A DNA stretch of 30,000 nt from Mesostigma viride (taxonomy: Eukaryota; Streptophyta; Mesostigmatophyceae; Mesostigmatales; Mesostigmataceae), in contig RPFO01000050.1 of assembly GCA_009746045.1 (NCBI GenBank), forward strand, positions 4,844,728 through 4,874,727, given 5' to 3'. The first letter of the stretch is position 1. Each line of letters opens with the position of its first letter. Shown here in pieces: positions 10,314 through 21,200 of the stretch. The notes beneath the pieces are model-generated. The model did not search any database, was not told the DNA's origin, and saw only the letters and a program-made list of their open reading frames with translations. The translations under genes were made by a program, and so were the position numbers.

Positions 10314-11336
10314 GCGGGACGAGGGTCAAGGGGCCAAGACTGACGTGGCCATGACAGAGGGGAGGCGAGCCTGAGGGGAGGCAAGGAACAAACACCTTGG
10401 GGTGGCCGGCCTAGGCCTGAGGGACATGCATGTATGAAGACGCGGCTAGTGGGGGGAGTGTGGGCTGACCGGTCGGCCAGTCTGTGCAGGAGCCCAGGTG
10501 CCCTGGGGGTTGGACCTGTCGGCCATTGCGAATTCCGCAAGTAATGCCCGTTCCGTAATTGTGACAGACCGCAGTGATTAGCTGCAAGCAAGCGACCTGT
10601 CATTGCTCGAGGGCGGATGACCATGTGACGTTTGCCAGGGTCCTTGTAAGCGGAAGGGCCGACTGCCAGCAGGGACGTGCAAAGCAGTGCTGGCTGACAC
10701 TCTGAGTACAGCGGTGCACTGCACGGCTCCTTTGCGCTGGTGTGTGGTGCGCGCTGTTGCTGTACGGATGGAATGACATCACGCATGCGGATGCTTCGCT
10801 TTTAGTGAGTATGCTCTCCCAAGAATAAAGTTAGAAGCGGTACGGGATGGATTTGTCACTGTGTAAATAACAACGTTTCTTAACTTGGTTCTTCCCTCGA
10901 CCCCACAATGTCCGATAACCAGCACTCTTCCTATCACCCACTCTGGGCGTGGCATGTACGAATGCTGACATTGGTGTGCCGGAAATAGCCCTTGCATGAT
11001 GTAGCATGCTTACACAGCTTGCCTTCGGTAGACATGGGGCTCCTTGTGGTATAGATTGTTCAGGGGCCCTATCTCAACTGGGGCCTTGCCCTGCTCAGCC
11101 TGACCGGCATTTTTTAACGCAGGGAGGCCTGGCCAATGCCAAGCGCGCGGCAGGAGCCATGCATGCACCTTCCGCGATCAACTAGACATTGGGGGGCTTA
11201 GTCTCATGATTGTATGGCAAAAGACTCGGGACACATGTGATCGACAGCTAGGTGCATTCCAGCTAGGTTGCGGAGGCCAGTCAAGATGGCTGGGAAGGGT
11301 TAACATGGTTGGGAAGGCCGGCGCAGCCGGTCACCC
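10314..11336. other. Intergenic sequence after VPS35
   Basis: Expected VPS35 3' UTR followed by sequence without any recognisable coding region. Its last ~30 bases hold a hairpin and lead into (TTAA)4, so part of it may be the 3' end of a retroelement. Confidence 0.5.
10645..10649 (+). terminator. Candidate polyadenylation signal TGTAA for VPS35
   Basis: TGTAA lies 332 bases after the stop. It is the usual signal in chlorophytes such as Chlamydomonas. An AATAAA also occurs at about 10824. Five-base matches are frequent by chance, so this is only a candidate. Confidence 0.3.
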
Positions 11337-11352
11337 TTAATTAATTAATTAA
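11318..11352 (+). repeat. Hairpin plus (TTAA)4: candidate 3' end of a non-LTR element
   Basis: CCGGC-GCA-GCCGG (11318-11330) is a perfect stem with a three-base loop. Six bases later follows TTAATTAATTAATTAA (11337-11352). The same plan, hairpin then TTAA-type tail, appears after both ORF1-like reading frames downstream. No coding remnant is seen just upstream. Confidence 0.5.
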
Positions 11353-12087
11353 CATGGTCCCGTTGGGGAGTCACGGAGCCGGGAGCACCGGAGTGCGCAC
11401 ACCTGAGTGTGCACAGCGGGCAGGGGGGGAGAGACCCCCACCCTTCCCTCATGCCACAGGCATGCCAGGGTGCACAATCGGACCGGCCCCTCGAAACGAT
11501 CCGGCATCCCCTGTGGGTGCAATATTCGACATAGCAAAAACATAGCGGGTGCAGTAGGGCTGCCCCATGGTCCAGTGGCCACAGATAGGCCTGGAACTCA
11601 TTCAGATACACCAGTTTAATTGGGAGATATCAAGGCCTCTCCCGGAGCCTGAGGGGTTTTAGGGCATACCCAGCGTACGTTCATCCACAATCCCCTAGCT
11701 ACATGCGTGGATCGATGACGTACGAGTGTGCTCAGGCTGTCCGGAGTGGCCTGCGTCCTATACTAGTAGACTAGGCGACCAGCGCCGAACACAGTCCTGG
11801 GGCCAGAATCTTGATTCTATCAGTCCCGTTGTACTAACATAGGTGTTGCGACTGGGATGCTCCATGGCTCCCCAACTTGATTCGTACCTTGATTAATAAA
11901 GCTCCACATGCTTGCTATTTGCACTATATACTTTCTTGACGAGCCACAAGCCACGAGCGGACATGGCTGACGGCGGAGCTCAGAACTTTTGCGTCTGAGC
12001 CCCAAATTCAGTCGGGCTACTTGCATCAGATGCGTCTTTTCAAGACGCATATGTTAGTATAATCGGTTACGGCTGTAATGCAGTATT

Positions 12088-13561
12088 TTGCAAATGCCAC
12101 CAAAACGCAGCCTTGACAAACAATTTCAGCTGTCATCGGCATTCCCGTCGCCAGCAGCACATGCGACATCAACTCCTGCGGACGCCAACATTTTCGCGCT
12201 GATCGAAGCTCTCCCCCCCGGTCTGCCTCCCTCGACGCAATGCTCTACACCAAATTCGTCGCCGATTCCCAAGAAAACTTGAACTTCCCATACCAAATGG
12301 GATGTCCGCCTCTTCGGCGCCGGCCAGCGGGATTTTTGCATCTTGGAAATCTTCACGCTCTTGAAGGAACAATGTGACGATGTCAGTTATCAAGTTCCTG
12401 GCCCGCCATGACGAACTTTTCCTGCCTACCCCGGGCGACAAGGTCACCAAGCCCGACTGGGAATGGCTGCTTTAAGAACCGGAGGCGTACTTGAAGGCAG
12501 TCATCATGTGCAGCTACCTGCGCTGCGACGCCCAGGACATCACCCAGATTGGCTACGCTGGCCTCAGGCGCCTCCTGCATGAGCACAGACGGGCAGCCAC
12601 AGCAGCTGCAGCATCCCCGCAGAGCGGCACCTCCCCCAGCACGGACTCCATCCGAGCTGCAGTGGCGGAGCAGCTGGCGCCGATGGCTGAGCAGCTCGCC
12701 GCCCTGAACGCACCTGACGGCCCACTCAACACTCTCTCGGCCAAGGTCAACAACATTGAAGCCAGAGTCGCACTTAAGCTCCAGCCCCAGTTTACTGCTA
12801 CGCAAGAGCACAATGATTGCCACAAAAGTTTCCGAGGCCACAGCCACTGTGACCACCCGCCTTAACCAGGTGGAAGGCCGAGTCGGCCAAGGCACCGTGA
12901 AACTTGAGGCAGTTGCTACCAAGGTCCACTTAGGTAGACGCCCTGGCCACGCAGGTCCCCGAGATCGCCGAGCGAACGGCCACCATCGCCGCCCAACCTG
13001 CTGGTAGGGCTAGCGATGACCCCTCGACTCGCGCCTCCTGGGCGGACCTGCTCAAGAGCCAGGCATCCTCTACCACGACCACCATCACCACCAAGCTCCA
13101 GGAGCTGGAAGACACGCGCCGCAAGGCCGCTGACCGCGACCGTCGCCGCTGCCGGGTCATCCTCAGGCGCTTCTGACATGCAGCCGGAGGAGACCCCAGA
13201 CTCTCTTCTCGACGAGCTGAAGAAAAAACTCTTGGCGTGCATGGAGCTGCCAGGTGCGGCACTGCAGGGCGCCTACCGCCTGCCCCATCCACGGGCCAAG
13301 GCTGGGCCCCCTCCAGTGGTCCTCACCTTCAGCGACATCACAGCCCGAGCTCGGTTCCTCTCTCACCGCAAGAAGCTGGTGGACACCTCCTGGTCGCTTG
13401 ACAACGACCTGACGCCAGCCCAGCAGCAGCAACGCCGCGATCAGTGGCCCGACTACATCCGCCACAAGACCAACCCCGAGAAGCCCCAAGTGTACTGGCG
13501 GGGCGGGGACCTTTATGTCAACAAGAAACTGTGGAAGCCCCCCCCGGCTTCCCCGGGATAG
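12088..13561 (+). pseudogene. LINE ORF1-like reading frame, degenerate copy 1
   Basis: An ORF1-type protein of a non-LTR retrotransposon (RNA-binding, nucleic-acid chaperone role) in broken form. A start-like ATG at 12088 leads into a Pro/Ser-rich N-terminus that stops at 12280-12282. Later pieces lie in other frames: KPDWEWLL then TAA at 12473-12475; a coiled-coil-like Ala/Leu-rich stretch (12600-12780); WADLLKSQ and KLQELEDTRRKAADRDRRR (about 13035-13150); and the best-preserved C-terminal part, 13180-13561, with YRLPHPRAKAGPPPVVLTF, LDNDLTPAQQQQRRDQWPDY and VYWRGGDLYV. These resemble the RRM-like and C-terminal domains of L1-type ORF1p. Several frameshifts and a stop make it a pseudogene. 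No reverse transcriptase or endonuclease follows within 1.3 kb. Confidence 0.75.
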
Positions 13562-13961
13562 AGCACTCAAGCTAGTTGTCGAGCTAGGGGCAATCGATTA
13601 TGGGATAGCTTAGGCATCACAGCATGCACTTGAAGCGATATTAGCGCACAGCGCTATAGTACCTTCAATTAGCTATGGCACCTTGTGGTCATCAGCTTGC
13701 GCCTTAATTAGCCGACGTCTTGAGCCCACCTCACATTTGTAGCATAAGTTATGCGTCAGCCTACCTGTGGTATTGCACTGGTTGTATTGCAGTAATTGCA
13801 CCCACAGTGTTGCGCCCCGGCATGATGCACCATGCCGTGGAGAGAGCGCTCTGTGGCCTGCCCACTTGCGGCAGTGAGAGAAGCTAGGGCGCCCTCCGGC
13901 CTCCTTCTCGCTGTGTATATAGGGTTGAAGGTTCCTTTACTCTGTATTGGTGTTCACCCCG
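13562..13961 (+). other. Probable 3' UTR of retroelement copy 1
   Basis: About 400 bases without coding capacity between the ORF1 stop and the terminal hairpin. It includes a short palindrome AGAGCGCTCT near 13842-13855. Its assignment to the element rests on the hairpin/TTAA end that follows. Confidence 0.45.
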
Positions 13962-14002
13962 GCACGTGACGCAGTCACGTGCTTATTAATTAATTAATTA
14001 AT
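13962..14002 (+). repeat. Hairpin plus ATTA tail: candidate 3' end of retroelement copy 1
   Basis: GCACGTGAC-GCA-GTCACGTGC (13962-13982) is a perfect 9-bp stem with loop GCA. It is followed directly by ttattaattaattaattaat (13983-14002). The ORF1-like stop lies about 420 bases upstream. Confidence 0.6.
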
Positions 14003-14920
14003 GCTTGCTGATTCAAGCGCTAGTGATTCATTATCAGAGTTTTGTCTTTCAAAACAGTGGAATGCCTTATATGGTTCAGCGTTAACATTGCGTCGCGACA
14101 GGTGTCAGGTACACAAATTTTGCAAATGCTTTAGGCATACCAAGAAGAAGGACACTTCAGTACGTTGATACAAGAAGAACACGTAGACTGTACCACGTGA
14201 GCAGTTGTCTCACTAATAAACTAACTAAAATAAATCATCAATGGTGTAGACATAAGAAGCAATATGCTGCTTATACTAGCTAAATTTACCCCAACTTGTT
14301 TGTCCCCAGTTCTCCAATTGTCAAATTGTCGAAATTGTCACTTTATTCATGCCGCAAGGGCTGCGGAGCCGCGATCCCTATCTTACGGACTACCTACGGA
14401 CTACCTACGGACTACCTACGGACTACCTACGGACTACCTGTGGACTGCTTGACACGGTGTCGCCGGCCGGGCAACAAGCTCTGTAACTTACCAAACTCAC
14501 TTGTTGTTGCCGCCGCGGCCGTTTTTTACTTCTTTTTGTCAATGGCTTGCGTTGGGTTCATCGACGAGCATCGACGGTCATCGACGGTGCAATCTGGCGG
14601 ATAATAAGTTCGCCACAGCACAGCGCTACGCAATGGCCTGCTCTTTTCCATGTATGTACAACGTAAGATGCAAAGTCCGCATCGCTGACCGGAAATTCCG
14701 TCGAAACACTGTCGTACAGTACTACCAATCAACCGCTTCTCTGCCTTTTAACCATTGCATGCGCAATCGATCTAGAAACGTCTCCGCACTTTCCGCACTT
14801 CAGCACTTTCCGTCACCCTTGACATGTTGTCGTACAATACTACACATTTATGCCAATAGAAACTCGCCTCCAAAAATATATCTCGATATAGGCATGCCTC
14901 TTATTTAATTTGAAGGTACC
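14003..14920. other. AT-richer intergenic stretch between the two retroelement copies
   Basis: Clearly lower GC than the exons. No gene recognised. It contains an 11-bp tandem repeat (14385-14440), and the word caattgtcaaat at about 14318 recurs inverted at about 14949, just inside retroelement copy 2. Confidence 0.6.
14385..14440. repeat. 11-bp tandem repeat (ggactacctac), five copies
   Basis: Perfect head-to-tail ggactacctac units from 14387, ending in the variant ggactacctgtggact. Confidence 0.92.
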
Positions 14921-14929
14921 TTAATTAAT
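14921..14929. repeat. TTAATTAAT at the left border of retroelement copy 2
   Basis: A short TTAA-type tract in an otherwise GC-rich setting, matching the tail at 16297-16320. The two could mark the borders of the insertion (target preference or target-site duplication) or be coincidental. Confidence 0.35.
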
Positions 14930-14959
14930 CTCGGCCCCCGTCCTCTGAGAATTTGACAA

Positions 14960-15871
14960 TTGACAAAAGAAGCCAATTTTACCCCGACTAGGCATAGTTC
15001 CACCTTCGTCCACCACCTCCACGCCGCCCTCTCACAGCACGTGACGCCCATTGCTGCAGATGTGGCGGCAATGCCGGGCGGCACGCTGGCTGCTGAGCTC
15101 CCCACCATCCCCACTGCCACCGCCGCCCTCCTCGCCCCCCCCCCCCCCCCCCCTCCGTCTCCACCGACTCCATCACCGCCCAGCTCCGCGACATCGACCA
15201 GCGTCTTAAGGACAACGCCATTGCTATCGAGGTTCTGCAGAACACCGCAGGCCTCAGCCCAGGCGGTGAAGGACATTGCCGCCAAGCCAGCCCCGGCTGG
15301 CCTGGCCGGCGATGCTCCTCCCATCACCACCTTGGCGGACATGCTTAAGCAACACACCACCTCCACCACCTCCGCCGTCGCAGCCCAGCTTCAACGGCAG
15401 ACGCTTGACCTCCGCGAGGAGGCCGAGCTCGCCAAGCGCAGCCTCAACGTCATTGTCAAGAATCTCAAGATGGAGGAAGGTGAGAATTCCGAGAAGCTTG
15501 CGCGTGCTTTTGAGAGAGAAATCCTTGATCGCATGGGCCTTACTGGTGAGATCGAGCTGGTCGCCCACCGCCTTCCCCGCGCGCGGGGTAAGGCAGGGCC
15601 GCCCCCGCTCCTTCTCACCTTTAAGACCCCGGCGGACAAGATTTCTTTTCTCAGACGCCGCAAGCGGCTCGAGAAGACTCTCTTCACCCTTGATGACGAC
15701 TTGACCCTGGCGCAGCAACAACGGCGACGGGAGCTATGGCCGACCTACCTCCAGCTCCGGCAGACCAAGGCGGGGCAGCCGGTGTACTGGAAGGGGGCGG
15801 CCATCTACGTCGGCCACAAGCCCTGGCAGGCGACCCCCGCGGCCCCAGCGACTCCAGACGCCCCAGCTTAG
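14960..15871 (+). pseudogene. LINE ORF1-like reading frame, copy 2 (better preserved)
   Basis: A continuous frame of 303 codons ends at TAG 15869-15871, but it is probably frame-shifted inside. The segment from about 15155 to 15250 reads as a heptad-like coiled coil (DSITAQLRDIDQRLKDNAIA) in another frame, so a change in the C run (15136-15153) and one near 15250 disturb the original frame. From about 15250 the track frame is good: an Ala-rich stretch, AELAKRSLNVIVKNLKMEEG, an RRM-like part with HRLPRARGKAGPPPLLLTF, and LDDDLTLAQQQRRRELWPTY with VYWKGAAIYV. It is collinear with copy 1 and clearly the same family. The upstream boundary and the true start are not visible. Confidence 0.75.
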
Positions 15872-16296
15872 GGGAATACAGCAGTAGTAGTGTAGCATAG
15901 ATAGACCGTGGCCATGTACACGTACGCCTCCTAGAGGCCCTATCCCAGCTAAGCCACGCGCTTTATTTAATCATGTACATGTGTGCCTATGATGAGCCAC
16001 ACTCCAGACGATGCCTAGTTTTATTTAGTAATGCTGTGCCCATGCAGAGAGCTGCTCTCTGCTGAGATGCCACGCTCTAGTTTTTGTATAGCCATGATGA
16101 TCTTCCCCCTCACAGGCATGCTCCCCCCTTACCCGGGCATAGCGTGATAGACCATGAGGGTGCGGGTGCCCTGGTGCACCTAGAGCAGGGGTAGCTTACA
16201 TTCCCACCCTTGCATGAAGTAGCCTAGAATGTATTAAAAGCCATATGCCCCTTCTCAGGGCTATGTGCTACATCTACTCCCAACGGAGTGATGTTG
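15872..16296 (+). other. Probable 3' UTR of retroelement copy 2
   Basis: About 425 non-coding bases, close to the 420 after copy 1. Contains the palindrome-like gagagctgctctctgc near 16046-16062 and the small stem ACTCC-CAAC-GGAGT (16275-16288) just before the tail. Confidence 0.45.
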
Positions 16297-16320
16297 ATAA
16301 TTAATTAATTAATTAATTAG
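16297..16320 (+). repeat. (AATT/TTAA)n tail of retroelement copy 2
   Basis: ataattaattaattaatt and following, about five TTAA periods, about 430 bases after the ORF1-like stop and about 9 bases after a small hairpin. Confidence 0.6.
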
Positions 16321-17795
16321 GCATAGTTAAAAGAAAGGAAACTAGTAGAATCTATAAATATTTCTAGTGCAGTGACTCTATACTAAATCGAAAGTGCGAT
16401 TGTAGCGCTATTTGACTGGCTGTCTCATAGATGATATGACAAATCCCATGGTAACATGTAAGTTGGTAACTATGTTTTTAAGTTGCATGTAATGCCAGTA
16501 CTTTTTCCTGGTCGAGGTCCACATCGCATGCCAAACCAATAAATTTTCATGAACATTTCGCTGGCATCAATGCCACCCTGATCCCACATACATTTTTCAC
16601 CAAAACGTGAAAAGCACAACAGCTGAAGCAAACTCAGAGCTGCTTCTTGCCCGATCAGTCATACTACCTGATGTCGCAGTGGCCAGAGGTTGCCAGCTTA
16701 GGAACAATAACAGGCTCGCTTTTATGCTCAAGCCCCTTTCGTAACATTTAAGCGCTGCAGGACCTTGTTTAGACCGCCGTTGCGGCGGTTTGAAGAGTCA
16801 ATGCGCCAAGCCCAGCATTAATTTTCTGCCAGTAACCGTCCCGGTGGGTGTGAGAATGTTGTGTGGGCATGCAGCATGGGGCAAGTATACAATTAACATA
16901 CGCATGGAGATGCATGTAGTCACCACGATAACATGTAGGATACATGACACGTACGTCAAGAGATTACTTGGATGCCAAGCAAAACAACTGCAAAGGACAC
17001 GCCCTTGAGAGATGGAATCCAAAGAATAATTAGATTTGGTCCAAGACGACAGCAAAGGCCTAAACACTTGCCACTCAAGAAAGAAGCCAAACGTGACATG
17101 TCGGATAACCCTGTCTGATCAGATATGATGTTGGGCCAGCCACATCAAGCCCACCCTTTGCACCTGGTGAGGTGAAACTAGACTGTGCCGGCCAGCGCGG
17201 GATGAATGACCAACAGAAGGAAGCTGTAAGCGGAGGAAACACCCGTCCAGGGATACAGGGACAAAAGGGCTGATGGGGGGCTGACTCCTATTCTGCCCCG
17301 ACCACCCCATGATGAAAGCGATTGCTGACCCCAGCCATATACCAGAGACAATTCAACGCGGCCTGTCATCACATTAATACAGCATGCCGGGCAGGGCGAC
17401 CTGCTTCGCACCCACCACCCACTAGGTAAGCATTTGGCGGATGGTGGGGGCTCTGTATCCACCAAGCCACTCCACCAAGCCAATCCCAACACAAACGAAT
17501 GCTCGCGCCTACGAGCCAGCGCCTGCATTCTGTAACCATGTATGGCAAGCACACAGGCAAGAGAGAAAAGGTCTGCCACCTCTACCATTGGCCACACTCT
17601 TGCCATGACCCAGGAGTGCTGCCCTCATGGGCCATGCCCCACAAACACAGGGCACGCAGGTCCTGCTGGAGGCGGCCATGATTGGTGACTGTCCGCAGCC
17701 ATTGTCCGTGATGGCCTTGCTACAGTGGCCTTGCTACAGTGACCTTGCTACAGTGGCCTTGCTACAGTGGCCGCAGAGCAGGTACACGGTGACCG
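16321..17795. other. Intergenic stretch without recognisable genes
   Basis: Mixed composition. Contains a perfect hairpin ACCGCCG-TTG-CGGCGGT (16773-16789) and, at 17712-17772, four 14-bp units ccttgctacagtgg/a. Open frames on both strands resemble nothing I know. Confidence 0.6.
17712..17772. repeat. 14-bp tandem repeat (ccttgctacagtgg)
   Basis: Four head-to-tail copies, the second with a final a. Lies downstream of the PKA-R gene end. Confidence 0.88.
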
Positions 17796-17818
17796 CATGC
17801 GCAGACATACTGACCGCG

Positions 17819-17823
17819 TTACA
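17819..17823 (-). terminator. Candidate polyadenylation signal TGTAA for the PKA-R gene
   Basis: TGTAA on the minus strand, about 355 bases after the stop at 18179. The first such match I find in that stretch. Chance occurrence is possible. Confidence 0.3.
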
Positions 17824-18178
17824 GCTCACCACCGGAGCGGGCAGATGGTGGTGACCCCACCATGGCTGCGTGCAACTTGTACACAGTGACCCCACAGTGA
17901 CTCCACCGTGTTGTCAAAATATAAACCTCACATATATTGTATTGTTAAAATAAATTGCATTAATTGGACTAGATAAGATAATACAAGAAAGAATTAAAGG
18001 CGCTGTCTCGGAGAGAGACTCGGCGAAATAGACATCAGAAAATGATTGGGAAATGGCAAAGAACTAATGAGATAATTCTATGCCAGTATTAGAAGTATTG
18101 CCATTAATTGAAGATATACGTGCTTCTATACGTCCAGTTATTTTTAGCCAATTTGACCGTACAGTGACCGTGCATGCC

Positions 18179-18274
18179 TTATACCTTGTACTCGTCGGTG
18201 GTGGCGCGGAAGATCTCCTCGGCGGGCCCCATGAGGCGCTCAAACGCGTCGCGCTGCATCGACAGCAGCTTGAG
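18179..18274 (-). CDS. PKA-R last exon
   Basis: Encodes LKLLSMQRDAFERLMGPAEE then IFRATTDEYKV and TAA (18181-18179). AFERLMGP matches the AFERLLGP motif that ends CNB-B in R subunits. Acceptor AG 18276-18275. Ends about 15 residues earlier than animal subunits. Confidence 0.92.
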   Translation of the reverse strand, partial: LKLLSMQRDAFERLMGPAEEIFRATTDEYKV

Positions 18275-21200
18275 CTGCCAGGGTGCACGGCACGCGCAAA
18301 GGACGTGGGGTATACGCGACAGGGTGGACCAACCCACGCAGACACAGGCAGGTCCAGATGGTTACGCACACAGGCACTTGCAACAGGATGAAACGTTAAG
18401 AGGTTCATGGAGTTGCCTGGGCAGGGAAGCTGCCGGCCCTCAGCATCCGCCATGTTGTGGTGTCACGCCTGGGGGCTGGTAGCGGCAAGGAAAACGCAGA
18501 GGCCTGAGATTCGCAGATGGCCCACTGACGGCAGCGCATTAAAGCGATCCTGGGTGTCTAAGGAACGAGGATCGAGAGGGAGAGCCTAACAAGGACAATA
18601 ATGTCAGTGACTATTGCAGCTTAAGTTTGCTTCACAGATAGTGCCACTTTGGGATTAGATACAAATTTGGAACTACCATCGAGACTCCCTGGGCGCAAGT
18701 CCATGATATATGACTACACAACGTTACGCATGAACGTTACTAGTCTGCCTCTCTAATCAACCTCACCCAGGCTGCAACACCACTCTTGTCCTGGCGAAGT
18801 GAGCTGGAAAATGCTGTGCTCTGTCCAGCTCCCCACAAATTTACAGGGTCAGCCTGCAGCCAGGCCTTAGCTTCACATCTATCACAACGCATTTCTTACA
18901 TGCTTCATAGCTGCAGGCAGCATCAGCATTGCAGTGGTGGGATAGCAAAGATCACTCCATGTACTACGAAACTATACTTTAATGTTCTCACCCAGGGTGC
19001 AACAAGAATGTTTGCCACGGTGATGCCCTATTAGAGGACCATAAGGCTGGCTAACGATGCCCCCAAAGAGTTAGAAACGCCTGCACAGCCCGGAACCCAC
19101 CGTCGGCGCCCCAGATATCCACACCCATGGCCGTGAGTGCTTCCAAGGTCACTACCGTGGTCACTTTAATGGTCACTATAATGCTCACTGTCGTGTTTAC
19201 TACCGCGGTCCGTATCGAACCCACCAACCCAAACATTAAATGTACCAACGTTAGTCACTATGGTCGCTACCGTGTCACTACCGTGGTCACTTTTGAGGTC
19301 ACTGTACTGGTCACTATCAGACGCATCAAACCTGGTGACGCGAGCGCCAGCCTACCTCATCGGACTCGGCGATGACGTCGGCCTGCCGCGGCTCGTGCTC
19401 CAGGAGCGCCAACTCGCCGAAGAAGCCACCCTGGCAGGGACGGCCACATGCAGGCACAGGCACCCAGGGGGAAGACACGCAGCAAGTTCCGTTGAGACGA
19501 GCTCAAACCATGATCAGAGACCGCACCCCGTCGATTCACGGAATATCGATTTGCCTAGCCAGTATATTTGGACTTTCTAGCCAGTGTCGAGCCTCTTGCC
19601 CCTCCAGGGCCCATCAGCCGCCATGGCAGCTACAACTGTCCCCCCTTCCCGTAGCATAAGAACCTCCCACTTCCCCTATTACCCCGCACACCTTGAAGAC
19701 AGAGAAACGCATGGCAGGCGGGACGGGATGCCGCACAACACCGAGCTACAGCCGGGTAGAGTCCCTGACCCTGTGCAGTGGCTGCCTTGTAAAGTTAGAG
19801 GCGGGGAGATGCGCAAACCGCCACGCGGCGTACCTCCTCCACCTGCTTGACGAGCACTTTGTGAGTGCCAGAGGTGGTGCCGGGCTTGCCACCATCGGGG
19901 GTGGCCGCGGGCAGAGCGGCGCCCCCCCCCGGGTTGGCACTGCGGTAGCACCCGACCTTGCCCTTGTAGACGATGTAGAACTTGGCGTGGGGGCCCAGCG
20001 GGTCGCCCTGGCATTGGTGGCAGGGACGAGAAGTGGCAGTGGTCGAGAGCAAGCGATAGGAAGAATACATACAAAAAGGGTGCTCGAATATATGGTTGGT
20101 GGCTTGGTCGGTTGGGAAAGAGGGATGAGGGATGGAGGCGTTCACGTGCGCGACCTGGGTTCATCAGCCACAGCCTACGGCTACGTCTGCGAGGCCTAAC
20201 CCTGCCGCCTAACCCTGGCCATAATAACCAGCAAACTGGGATAGACCCCTATCAGATACTAGCATACACTGGGGAGGACCAGCACAACGTGAACGCTGGC
20301 GACTCAAGAACAAGTTGGGCAACACTTCCAGCTTCCAGGGCTGCTTGGTGGCAAAACAACACCCTGGCGATGGCGTTCCAGTGAGGCGATGTTCACACGA
20401 TCGACTATGGCTGCGCCGGGAGGCAAGCAGGCTTCGCCTCCCCCCTTGGGAGCCACCCGATCATCACCCAATCTTTAGCCGTTCACTGGATGCAAGAGAA
20501 CCGTAAAGACCAACTTGGAAAGACCAGTCATTCAGTACGACCACTGGTCCAGTAAGGGTCGAAACACACCCATCAGCGCCAAGGCATGAACATGCCACGT
20601 TGCGGGACGTGTCAGCACGGATGTGACCCATGGGCCATGGCGTTGGGATGCGACTGTCCATGCGTGATGGGGTGATGCAGTACCCCGTGGCGCTATGGTA
20701 GGCAAGCCCTGGCTTTCTGCGCCATGATGACATCAACCCATCCCCTGCCTAAGCTATGATGACATCACTCCAGCCCTACCTGCGCCATGATGACATCACC
20801 CTTGTAGAAGATCTCCTTCTCCAGGCAGTCGGCGATCGTCCGTTTCTGGGTGGCTGACAGCACCTCTGCAAGGTGGTGCCCATGGGGTGGAGGGTGCGCG
20901 ATGTGCACTGTTTAGTACCATGAGTGCAGTGCCATGTGATGACACTTATGGGCATGATGCAACGCAGGAAATGTACAATTAGCACAGAATTGTATGATGA
21001 TGCGCAGGGTGGGCGCGGCAACAAGCAGCGCCCCACAGGGAGCGGCGACAGGGACCGAGTGAGATTAGAGGCCATGCAAAGCGCCCGGCAATTCCAAACA
21101 CATGACCAGCATCCTCTGCCCTCATCTTGCTACCGCCGCACACATAAGAATGATACCCCTATGCCGTCATCTTGCTACCGCCGCACACATAAGAATGATA

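Noticed and set aside
14264-14908. Open frames of 102-135 codons between the retroelement copies
   Set aside because: Low GC, no family resemblance, and partly made of the 11-bp repeat.
16321-18178. Further exons giving a cGMP-dependent kinase (kinase domain after the CNB domains)
   Set aside because: The reading frame ends in TAA right after the C-terminal helix, as in PKA-R. No kinase motifs (HRD, DFG) were seen on the minus strand, and the N-terminus has a PKA-R inhibitor site.
19081-19135. Possible PKA-R exon encoding EALTAMGVDIWGADGG
   Set aside because: It has no counterpart in R subunits, and exon 9 joins exon 10 directly in phase with only one residue more than animal proteins.
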